Part shown: positions 1-5,566 of the stretch, piece by piece
Position numbering within the stretch: position 1 is the stretch's first letter
Layout of the letters: each line of letters opens with the position of its first letter
Assembly (NCBI GenBank): GCA_020627605.1
Contig: JAHDGO010000103.1
Location: forward strand, 1-7,163
Direction of reading: 5' to 3'
Length of the DNA: 7,163 bases
Source: Yoonia sp.
GTDB taxonomy: Bacteria > Pseudomonadota > Alphaproteobacteria > Rhodobacterales > Rhodobacteraceae
The notes under the pieces: generated by a model
Told to the model about the DNA's origin: nothing
Database searches by the model: none
The model's input: only the letters and a program-made list of their open reading frames with translations
Made by a program: the position numbers and the translations under genes

Positions 1-258
1 CGCTTCCCATCCGCGCATATTGGGCACCAAAACCGCAAAGCGCACAGGCGCCGGCGCAATACCCGCCAGCACCGCATCGCTATCGGCCATCTGCGGCACC
101 CATCTGGGGCTGACAAAACTGCCCACCTCGATGCGCTGCAACCCCGAGCGCGCCAGCAAATCAATCAGCGCCACTTTCTGCGACACCGGAATGACGGTCT
201 GCTCATTCTGCAACCCGTCACGCGGACCCACCTCATAAATGCGCACGGCCTCTGTCAT
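1..258 (-). CDS. mvaB: Hydroxymethylglutaryl-CoA lyase, N-terminal part (3' end cut by window)
   Basis: This enzyme cleaves 3-hydroxy-3-methylglutaryl-CoA to acetoacetate and acetyl-CoA, the last step of leucine breakdown, in the cytosol. The 86 visible codons read as the start of the TIM-barrel HMGL-like domain. VGPRDGLQNE lies at residues 10-19 and holds the Arg13-Asp14 pair that matches the catalytic Arg and metal-binding Asp of the family. It is followed by IEVGSFVSPRWVPQMAD at 43-59, a hallmark stretch of HMG-CoA lyases rather than of the related isopropylmalate or homocitrate synthases. The ATG at 258 overlaps the stop of the GST gene by 4 nt (ATGA), which suggests coupled translation. 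The bases just upstream belong to a GC-rich repeat whose AGAAGAAG end, or the nearby GGGA, may act as a weak ribosome binding site. The remaining roughly 200 residues lie outside the window, so integrity downstream cannot be judged. The family assignment is firm. Confidence 0.95.
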   Translation of the reverse strand, partial: MTEAVRIYEVGPRDGLQNEQTVIPVSQKVALIDLLARSGLQRIEVGSFVSPRWVPQMADSDAVLAGIAPAPVRFAVLVPNMRGWEA

Positions 259-965
259 CGGTCCCAACTTCTTCTGTTCAGAAATATCCCGGGGGAGGCG
301 CAGCCGGGGGCAGCGCCCCCTCTCAACCCCGCCCCACTCACGAGGTTACCTCCCATGGCGGATAGATCACCCGGCAAGGCACGCTGAAACGCGGGCCGCG
401 CCTGCAAGCGCGCAAACCAGGCCGAAACCTTGGGAAAGGGATCGAGCGGCACAAAATGCTGCGCCATATAGACGGCCTGCCCTGCACCGATGTCCGCTGC
501 GGAAAAGGCAGACAACAGATATCTGTCGGCCAGACCCTGCTCCACCGTCGCAAGGGTCTTGGCCAGACGTCTGGCCTCCAACTGCATGATGGTGGGCGAG
601 CGCATCCAGTCCTCATACAGGGCCACATGCTGCTGGGTCAGGGCCGCGCAATGCTGGCTGATCGTTTCGGCAAAATGCACCCAGTTCAGCCACTGGGCAT
701 AGTCGGCGTCGCGCAGACTGCGGCCCAATCCCGCCTCTGGAAAGCTTTCGCAAAGATATTGCGCAATCGCCCCGCTTTCCGTCAGCACAACGCCGTCAAT
801 CTCCAGCGTCGGCACGCGGCCAGTAGGGTTCAGACTGCGGTAGGGTTCTTCACGCAGGGTCTTGTCGAACGGATAGACCTGCAGCTCGAAATCGACACCC
901 AACTCATGCAACAGCCACAAGCTGCGCATCGACCGTGTCTGCGGGCAGTGATGCAGGCGGATCAT
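255..965 (-). CDS. Glutathione S-transferase family protein with repeat-derived C-terminal tail
   Basis: The 236-residue product is a cytosolic GST-fold protein. The thioredoxin-like N-terminal domain spans about residues 1-75. It has the NPTGRVPTL stretch at 46-54, with the cis-proline at 52, and TESG at 62-65, whose Glu-Ser binds the gamma-glutamyl part of glutathione in this family. The all-helical C-terminal domain runs to about residue 200 and carries an FSAAD N-capping box near 154-158. The N-terminal CPQTRSMR at 7-14 sits where the catalytic Ser or Cys of bacterial GSTs lies, so the chemistry is uncertain; the substrate is unknown. The ATG at 965 overlaps the mccA stop by 4 nt and has a good GGAG site 8 nt upstream (977-974). 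Residues from about 211 to 236 do not look like GST; most are encoded by a palindromic repeat running into the mvaB start. Its place between mccA and mvaB suggests co-expression with leucine catabolism, perhaps for detoxification, but that is inference. Confidence 0.9.
   Translation of the reverse strand: MIRLHHCPQTRSMRSLWLLHELGVDFELQVYPFDKTLREEPYRSLNPTGRVPTLEIDGVVLTESGAIAQYLCESFPEAGLGRSLRDADYAQWLNWVHFAETISQHCAALTQQHVALYEDWMRSPTIMQLEARRLAKTLATVEQGLADRYLLSAFSAADIGAGQAVYMAQHFVPLDPFPKVSAWFARLQARPAFQRALPGDLSAMGGNLVSGAGLRGGAAPGCASPGIFLNRRSWDR
268..324 (-). repeat. GC-rich palindromic element inside the GST 3' end
   Basis: On the minus strand the element begins with a perfect 6-bp stem, GGGGGC/GCCCCC with a 3-nt loop (320-315 pairing with 311-306). 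It continues through GGCTGCGCCTCCCCCGGG and then an AT-rich tail, ATATTTCTGAACAGAAGAAG. This build resembles the abundant intergenic repeats I recall from Rhodobacteraceae genomes; only one copy is in this window, so repeat status rests on memory. It is read in frame as the last part of the GST and stops 9 nt short of the mvaB start codon. There is no run of T after the stem, so a Rho-independent terminator is unlikely. Confidence 0.6.
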
Positions 966-2872
966 GTCTCTTGCTCCAGCGTGACCATCAGCGCACCCGC
1001 CGTCACCTGATCGCCTTGGGCCACTGCCACCTCTGCGACCACACCGTCGCGCGGGGCACGCAACACATGTTCCATCTTCATCGCCTCCAGCACGACCATG
1101 CGGGCACCGGCTGTGACCGCCTGCCCCGGCATGACCGCAACATCATGCACCAGCCCCGGCATCGGGGCGAGGACGGTATCACCCCCCGCAGCTGCACTGG
1201 CACGGTCAAGGGGGTCAATGACATCAAAGCTGACGGTCTCTGCATCAAACACAGTGACTCGCCCACCATGCCGGATCGCCGGAAGACCCCAATGCGCACC
1301 GCGCCAGACAAGTGCGACCTGCGCGTCGCCAACCGATACCTCACAATGATCAGCGTCGCGGAAAACCAGCGTAACCTCGTGGGTCTCATCCCCCTGTTGC
1401 AAGGTGATCTGACGGCGCAAGGGCGTCCATAAGGCAAAGCCCGTGAACGGCCCCCTGTCAACACCAGCCGCAGTGACAGCGGCAATTGCAATCATCCGTG
1501 GTGTGGCTGCTGGCGCGCCACACAGGCTCTCAGCCTCGCGCGCGATCAGCCCTGTATCCACCTCGCCCGCCGCAAACCCGCGATGGCGGGACAGGCGGCG
1601 CAGGAACCCCAGATTGGTCACCGTGCCAGCCACTTCTGTCGCATCCAGCGCGGCAGAGAGTTTGCGCAAGGCGCTGGTCCGGTCCGGCCCATGGGTGGTG
1701 ACCTTGGCGATCATCGGATCATACCAGGGCGAGATTTCGCTGCCAGCCGCCACACCGCTGTCGATGCGCGCATCCGCCGGAAACACCAGATGGTCCAGCG
1801 TGCCAATGGCCGGCAGGAACCCGGCAGGCACGTCCTCGGCATAAAGGCGCGCCTCAAAGGCGTGTCCGGTGATCGTCAAGGCCTCCTGGCGCAGCGGCAG
1901 GCCCTCGCCTGCTGCCACGCGCAATTGCCATTCCACCAGATCGACACCGGTGATGGCCTCGGTCACGGGGTGTTCCACCTGCAACCGGGTGTTCATCTCC
2001 ATGAACCAGAATCCATCGCTGTGCAGCCCGTCCGCCCCGTCGACAATAAACTCGATGGTGCCAGCCCCGGCGTAGCCAATCGCCTCTGCCGCGCGGACCG
2101 CAGCCGCCCCCATGGCGGCACGCACCGCTGCGGTCATGCCGGGTGCGGGGGCCTCTTCGATCACCTTCTGATGGCGGCGCTGCAGTGAACAGTCACGCTC
2201 GAACAGATGCACAGCACTCTGGCCATCGCCAAAAACCTGCACCTCGATATGGCGCGGGCTTTGGATATATTTCTCGACCAGCACATCGGCATTGCCAAAG
2301 GCCGTCTGCGCCTCGGCGCGGGCGGAGGACAGATTTTCGGGAAAATCCGTCGCCTTCTCCACCAGACGCATGCCCTTGCCGCCACCCCCGGCGACGGCCT
2401 TGATCAGGACCGGATAGCCGATCTCTTCGGCCTTCCGTGCCAAAAGGGCAGCATCCTGATCTGTGCCATGATACCCCGGCACCACCGGCAGCCCGGCCTT
2501 TTCCATCAGCGCCTTGGCGGAGTCCTTCAGCCCCATGGCCCGGATCGCCTTGACAGACGGCCCGATAAAGGTCAGCCCGGCGTTTTCAACCGCCTCCACG
2601 AAGGCGGGGTTTTCGGACAGAAATCCATAACCCGGATGGATGGCCTGCGCCCCGGTCTCCAACGCCGCCTGAATGATCAGATCACCGCGCAGATAGCTTT
2701 CTGCCACCGGCGCAGGCCCCAGCCGCACTGCCTCATCCGCGTCTTGCACATGCAGTGCCTGCGCGTCCGCATCGGAATAGACAGCCACGGTGCGGACACC
2801 CATGGCACGGGCCGTGCGGATGACCCTGCGGGCAATCTCACCCCGGTTCGCGATCAGGATCTTGTCAAACAT
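962..2872 (-). CDS. mccA: 3-methylcrotonyl-CoA carboxylase, alpha (biotin-carrying) subunit
   Basis: This subunit carboxylates its own biotin using ATP and bicarbonate; the beta subunit then moves the carboxyl group to 3-methylcrotonyl-CoA to give 3-methylglutaconyl-CoA. The 636-residue protein is complete. The biotin carboxylase domain begins MFDKILIANRGEIA. It has the ATP-grasp glycine loop AGGGGKGMRL at 161-170, ERDCSLQRRHQKVIEE at 225-240 and the active-site stretch EMNTRLQVEHPVTE at 292-305. A less conserved linker follows, then a C-terminal biotinyl domain with EAMKMEH, biotin Lys at 599. Length and order fit MccA. Acetyl- or propionyl-CoA carboxylase alpha subunits share these motifs, but the mccB, ivd and mvaB neighbours settle the substrate. 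I chose the ATG at 2872 because its product starts with the family's usual first residues; an in-frame GTG at 2884 would overlap the upstream gene and add four residues. The gap to that gene is 2 nt. The stop overlaps the GST start by 4 nt. Confidence 0.96.
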   Translation of the reverse strand: MFDKILIANRGEIARRVIRTARAMGVRTVAVYSDADAQALHVQDADEAVRLGPAPVAESYLRGDLIIQAALETGAQAIHPGYGFLSENPAFVEAVENAGLTFIGPSVKAIRAMGLKDSAKALMEKAGLPVVPGYHGTDQDAALLARKAEEIGYPVLIKAVAGGGGKGMRLVEKATDFPENLSSARAEAQTAFGNADVLVEKYIQSPRHIEVQVFGDGQSAVHLFERDCSLQRRHQKVIEEAPAPGMTAAVRAAMGAAAVRAAEAIGYAGAGTIEFIVDGADGLHSDGFWFMEMNTRLQVEHPVTEAITGVDLVEWQLRVAAGEGLPLRQEALTITGHAFEARLYAEDVPAGFLPAIGTLDHLVFPADARIDSGVAAGSEISPWYDPMIAKVTTHGPDRTSALRKLSAALDATEVAGTVTNLGFLRRLSRHRGFAAGEVDTGLIAREAESLCGAPAATPRMIAIAAVTAAGVDRGPFTGFALWTPLRRQITLQQGDETHEVTLVFRDADHCEVSVGDAQVALVWRGAHWGLPAIRHGGRVTVFDAETVSFDVIDPLDRASAAAGGDTVLAPMPGLVHDVAVMPGQAVTAGARMVVLEAMKMEHVLRAPRDGVVAEVAVAQGDQVTAGALMVTLEQET

Positions 2873-2874
2873 CG

Positions 2875-3537
2875 CTACCACCACGCAGTTGAGGTTTTAT
2901 CGGTCAAATGATCCCGCACATAGGCAGGCAGCGGCCAGGCATCGTAGTCCAATTCCCGCAGTGCAACCGGGCCAAATTTGCGTGCATGATCATAAAGCTC
3001 GCGGTGCAAAGTCACCGCCATACCTGCCAGCGCCTGATCCACTTTGTCTTGGGTTTCCGCGATACTGTCTTCCAGCTTTGCATCGTCGCTCTTGCCCCGC
3101 AGGAAACCCGGCAGCGGCAGTGCTGACCAGACGGCTTTCCCTGCAGACAGCGCAACCAGCAACACGACATTCGCAACAAAGCCCGCAAAAAGGTCAAAGC
3201 CCATGGTCCAACTGAACCAGCCGCTGTTTTTGTCTTGCCCACCCGCTGTCAGGGCTGCGCGTGCGGCGTCAAATTCATTGGCAAAGCTTTCCCGGAACTG
3301 CCGCGCAAACTTGTCTCGGCCAAAATCACTGCGGCCGGCCCAGACCAGCAATCGCGGACGCACAAACATCCCGCTGCGCGACCGTTCAACAAATTGCTCA
3401 AAATCGAAGATGAAGAAATAGTCTTCGGCATCGCCAGAATTGTGGATGACGTAAACCGGAACATCGACGGTCTTGCCAATGGTCGGCAGTTTCAGCTCTG
3501 GCAACTGGGACAACAGACGGTCTTTGAGACTACGCAT
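2875..3537 (-). CDS. Uncharacterised protein with a central hydrophobic segment, between mccB and mccA
   Basis: I do not recognise the family. The 220-residue product opens with a short basic and leucine-rich stretch, then a mixed region with PVYVIHNSGDAEDYFFIFDF near 27-46. A hydrophobic stretch at about 112-142 (FDLFAGFVANVVLLVALSAG and on) could be one membrane helix or a hairpin. A charged, probably helical region follows at about 150-185, and the end is Trp-rich. There is no signal peptide, so any membrane link would be through the middle of the chain. The start is taken as the ATG at 3537, preceded by GGGGGTG; an in-frame GTG at 3543 would add two residues but lies inside a predicted hairpin. 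The stop is 2 nt before mccA, so the two are very likely co-translated. It could be a scaffold or membrane tether for the carboxylase, but nothing in the sequence proves this. The open frame and operon position make it a real gene. Confidence 0.8.
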   Translation of the reverse strand: MRSLKDRLLSQLPELKLPTIGKTVDVPVYVIHNSGDAEDYFFIFDFEQFVERSRSGMFVRPRLLVWAGRSDFGRDKFARQFRESFANEFDAARAALTAGGQDKNSGWFSWTMGFDLFAGFVANVVLLVALSAGKAVWSALPLPGFLRGKSDDAKLEDSIAETQDKVDQALAGMAVTLHRELYDHARKFGPVALRELDYDAWPLPAYVRDHLTDKTSTAWW

Positions 3538-3604
3538 CGACACCCCCGCGTCCGGCGGAGTGTACGTTCAACATCTGTACAGCATCTTTGCGCAATCCAT
3601 ACAT
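3530..3604 (-). CDS. Possible 24-codon coupling ORF after mccB
   Basis: The mccB stop codon runs straight into an ATG (TGATG, 1-nt overlap). That ATG opens a 24-residue frame, [10 protein letters not shown] onward, which ends in TAG at 3532-3530, eight bases into the next gene. Ribosomes reading it would pass through the hairpin that hides that gene's ribosome binding site and could so open it. There is no strong ribosome binding site, so it would depend on re-initiation after mccB. The product is too short to judge by composition; chance is a real alternative. Confidence 0.2.
   Translation of the reverse strand: MYGLRKDAVQMLNVHSAGRGGVDA
3540..3563 (-). promoter_or_regulatory. Hairpin covering the ribosome binding site of the 2875-3537 gene
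   Basis: In the transcript ACACUCCGC (3563-3555) can pair with GCGGGGGUGU (3549-3540). This gives nine base pairs with one U-G wobble and one bulged G, closed by a 5-nt loop. The 3' arm contains the only purine-rich ribosome binding site before the ATG at 3537, which begins 2 nt after the stem. An overlapping, weaker pairing (TGTAC at 3581-3577 with GTACA at 3565-3561) would compete with it. Translation of the gene may therefore need ribosomes arriving from upstream. The folding was done by eye. Confidence 0.4.
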
Positions 3605-5166
3605 CACATCCGAAACACGCCGAAGCGTGTCTCCTCTATCGGCGCATTGCAGGCGGCGGCCAACGACAGGGCCAGCACCGCGCGGCTTTTGCGCGGGTCG
3701 ATGATGCCGTCATCCCACAAGCGGGCAGAGGCATAAAGCGGGTGCGATTGTTCCGCGAACATATCAATTGTCGGCTGTTTGAAGGCTGCTTCCTCCTCTG
3801 CCGTCCATTCCCCGCCCTTGCGTTCGATCGCGTCGCGTTTGACCGTGGCAAGCACGCCTGCGGCCTGTTCGCCACCCATCACACTGATGCGCGACGTTGG
3901 CCATGACCACATGAAGTGAGGACTATAAGCCCTTCCAGCCATGCCATAATTTCCGGCACCAAAAGAGCCGCCGACAACCATCGTGATCTTGGGCACCTTG
4001 GTCGTCGCCACCGCCGTCACCATCTTGGCACCATGGCGGGCGATGCCCTCGTTTTCGTATTTCTGCCCCACCATGAAGCCAGTGATGTTCTGCAGAAAGA
4101 CCAGCGGGATTTTCCGCTGGCTGCAGAGTTCAACAAAATGCGCACCCTTCTGCGCGCTTTCCGAAAACAACACGCCATTGTTGGCGATAATGCCACAAGG
4201 CCAGCCGTCGATATGGGCGAAGCCGCATACCAGCGTCTCGCCAAAGCGGGCCTTGAATTCATCGAAGCGAGAGCCGTCCACGACACGTCTGATCACCTCA
4301 CGAATGTCATACGGCGTGCGCAGATCGGCGGGGATCACATCGAAAAGCGTGTCGGGGTCAACCGCCGGAGGTTCAGCCGCCAAGCGCTTGACAGTTATCG
4401 CATTTTTGAGGTTACAGGAGGCCACCGCCTGCCGTGCCAGCGCCAGCGCATGGGCGTCATCCTCCGCCAGATAATCCGCCACGCCGGACAGGCGTGTATG
4501 CACGTCGCCACCGCCCAAATCCTCGGCGCTGACAACCTCACCCGTCGCCGCTTTCACCAGTGGTGGCCCGGCGAGAAAGATTGTTCCCTGCTCTTTGACG
4601 ATGATCGCCACATCGGCCATGGCAGGCACATAAGCACCACCCGCCGTGCAGGACCCCATGACAACGGCGATCTGCGGAATACCCTTGGCCGACATCTGCG
4701 CCTGATTGTAGAAAATCCGGCCAAAGTGGTCGCGGTCGGGGAACACCTCATCCTGATTGGGCAGGTTCGCGCCGCCGCTGTCCACAAGATAGACGCAGGG
4801 CAGATGGCATTTCTCGGCAATCTCCTGCGCCCTTAGGTGTTTCTTAACGGTCATGGGGTAGTAAGTGCCACCTTTCACGGTTGCATCATTGCAGACCACC
4901 ATGACTTGCTGACCATTCACGACACCGACACCGGCGACGACCCCAGCACAGGGCGCGGCACCGTCATACAGCCCATGCGCGGCGGTCGCGCCCACCTCCA
5001 GAAACGGGCTGCCGGGGTCCAGCAGACCGGCGACACGGTCGCGCGGCAGCATCTTGCCGCGGGACAGATGACGCGCGCGGGAGCTTTCCCCGCCGCCAGC
5101 GGCAGCCAGCGCGGCGGCCTCTGCCACCTCCGCCAAGGCGGCCAGATGTGCGTCACGGGCGCTCAT
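3604..5166 (-). CDS. mccB: 3-methylcrotonyl-CoA carboxylase, beta (carboxyltransferase) subunit
   Basis: This subunit transfers the carboxyl group from the biotin of MccA to 3-methylcrotonyl-CoA. The 520-residue protein has both crotonase-fold carboxyltransferase domains. In the N-terminal half are [20 protein letters not shown] at 130-149 and [14 protein letters not shown] at 170-183, with [11 protein letters not shown] at 200-210. In the C-terminal half are [18 protein letters not shown] at 357-374 and [18 protein letters not shown] at 399-416, and it ends TRFGVFRM as is usual for MccB. These stretches point to the methylcrotonyl rather than the propionyl enzyme. The ATG at 5166 is the only sensible start, since an in-frame TGA lies four codons upstream. 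This makes the N-terminus about 15 residues shorter than the roseobacter MccB proteins I recall, which have a short leader before the [12 protein letters not shown] stretch. The start overlaps the stop of a 37-codon small ORF by 4 nt and has only a weak ribosome binding site of its own (GAGA). Confidence 0.96.
   Translation of the reverse strand: MSARDAHLAALAEVAEAAALAAAGGGESSRARHLSRGKMLPRDRVAGLLDPGSPFLEVGATAAHGLYDGAAPCAGVVAGVGVVNGQQVMVVCNDATVKGGTYYPMTVKKHLRAQEIAEKCHLPCVYLVDSGGANLPNQDEVFPDRDHFGRIFYNQAQMSAKGIPQIAVVMGSCTAGGAYVPAMADVAIIVKEQGTIFLAGPPLVKAATGEVVSAEDLGGGDVHTRLSGVADYLAEDDAHALALARQAVASCNLKNAITVKRLAAEPPAVDPDTLFDVIPADLRTPYDIREVIRRVVDGSRFDEFKARFGETLVCGFAHIDGWPCGIIANNGVLFSESAQKGAHFVELCSQRKIPLVFLQNITGFMVGQKYENEGIARHGAKMVTAVATTKVPKITMVVGGSFGAGNYGMAGRAYSPHFMWSWPTSRISVMGGEQAAGVLATVKRDAIERKGGEWTAEEEAAFKQPTIDMFAEQSHPLYASARLWDDGIIDPRKSRAVLALSLAAACNAPIEETRFGVFRM
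3612..3633 (-). other. Perfect stem with UUCG tetraloop at the end of mccB
   Basis: The transcript stretch GAGACACGC UUCG GCGUGUUUC forms nine uninterrupted pairs, one of them G-U. The loop is the extra-stable C(UUCG)G tetraloop. It lies within the last codons of mccB (residues ETRFGVF), five bases before the stop codon. No U-run follows, so it is not a standard terminator. Such stems can block 3'-to-5' exonucleases or mark a processing site between operon genes; this role is inferred. Confidence 0.55.
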
Positions 5167-5276
5167 AGCTGTTTCTCACGGTCGCGGCTCACTGGCCCGA
5201 CCGTTTGCTGCGCCGGGGATGATGTCGCTGCGCGTTCAGCGCGGTTAACGGCTGCAAAAGGGACAATCTGCGTCAT
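5163..5276 (-). CDS. 37-residue small ORF coupled on both sides, ahead of mccB
   Basis: I do not recognise this product. The frame opens with ATG at 5276, encodes [10 protein letters not shown] at its start and ends RDREKQL with TGA at 5165-5163. The start overlaps the stop of the upstream gene by 4 nt (ATGA), and its stop overlaps the mccB start by 4 nt (ATGA). A strong AAGGA site sits 8 nt before the start, better than the one in front of mccB. The peptide is polar with Ala, Gln and Arg and has no membrane segment or cysteine. It fills what would otherwise be a 106-bp gap in an operon with almost none. It may be a real small protein, or a leader whose translation delivers ribosomes to mccB. 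Its start, [11 protein letters not shown], loosely recalls the N-terminal leader missing from this MccB; that may be chance. Confidence 0.55.
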   Translation of the reverse strand: MTQIVPFAAVNRAERAATSSPAQQTVGPVSRDREKQL

Positions 5277-5566
5277 GTGCTGGGTCCTTGCGGTTCAGGC
5301 AGCGCCTCTCCGCGTGGTCCGACGAAATATGTGGTCGTCAGACCAAAGGGATGGTTGCAGGTGATCACCATGCGGATCGCGTCATCAGGGTGTGGCGTGG
5401 CGGCACAATCCGTCGCCGCCGCCCCACTGGGCGCGCTGTCGAGATAGGCCGCGGCATAGCGGTTGATGATCTCGGTGTCGCTGGGCGGCTTACCCAGTTG
5501 CAGACCAAGATAGGCCGCAAAGACGACAAGTGCCGCGATGGGAAGGAAAAGATAGCGGCGGGTCAT
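5273..5566 (-). CDS. Small exported or membrane-anchored protein of unknown function
   Basis: The 97-residue product begins [20 protein letters not shown], two arginines and then a hydrophobic helix at about 5-24. This is either an uncleaved N-terminal membrane anchor or a signal peptide without a clear cleavage site. The rest, from GKPPSDTEIINRYAAAYL onward, would face the periplasm; its two cysteines (54 and 70) could form a disulphide. I recall similar unnamed proteins in Rhodobacterales but can give no function. The ATG at 5566 was chosen because it overlaps the stop of the LprI-like gene by 4 nt and places the basic-hydrophobic signal at the very start; a longer frame from 5635 would add 23 unlikely residues. 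There is no good ribosome binding site close to the start, so translation probably depends on the upstream gene. Its stop overlaps the 37-codon ORF by 4 nt. Confidence 0.78.
   Translation of the reverse strand: MTRRYLFLPIAALVVFAAYLGLQLGKPPSDTEIINRYAAAYLDSAPSGAAATDCAATPHPDDAIRMVITCNHPFGLTTTYFVGPRGEALPEPQGPST
5285..5289 (-). promoter_or_regulatory. Ribosome binding site of the 37-codon ORF
   Basis: On the minus strand AAGGA lies 8 nt before the ATG at 5276, inside the last codons of the upstream gene. It is among the best Shine-Dalgarno matches at any junction in the window, and it supports translation of the small ORF rather than a silent spacer. Confidence 0.55.

Noticed and set aside
268..324. 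Rho-independent terminator between GST and mvaB
   Set aside because: The stem is GC-rich, but the bases after it are CTCCCCCGGGATATTTCTG rather than a T-run, and the next gene overlaps the GST and clearly belongs to the same operon.
456..1010. Plus-strand open frame of 184 residues
   Set aside because: It is antisense to the GST gene and crosses the mccA/GST junction; it has no domain signal and no plausible ribosome binding site.
2873..2884. GTG start at 2884 for mccA
   Set aside because: It would add MVVA before the usual MFDKILIANRGEIA and overlap the upstream gene; the ATG at 2872 fits the family.
2207..2911. Plus-strand open frame of 234 residues
   Set aside because: It is antisense to the biotin carboxylase domain of mccA, whose motifs are all intact; the His-, Gln- and Arg-rich translation is typical of a shadow frame.
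3916..4836. Long open frame on the plus strand, 306 residues
   Set aside because: It lies wholly antisense to the conserved mccB coding region. High-GC genes commonly leave the opposite strand open, and the translation resembles no protein I know.
5228..5243. Small palindrome in the 37-codon ORF (CGCTG/CAGCG)
   Set aside because: Only five pairs with a six-base loop, in GC-rich sequence with competing GCGC pairings; not distinguishable from chance.
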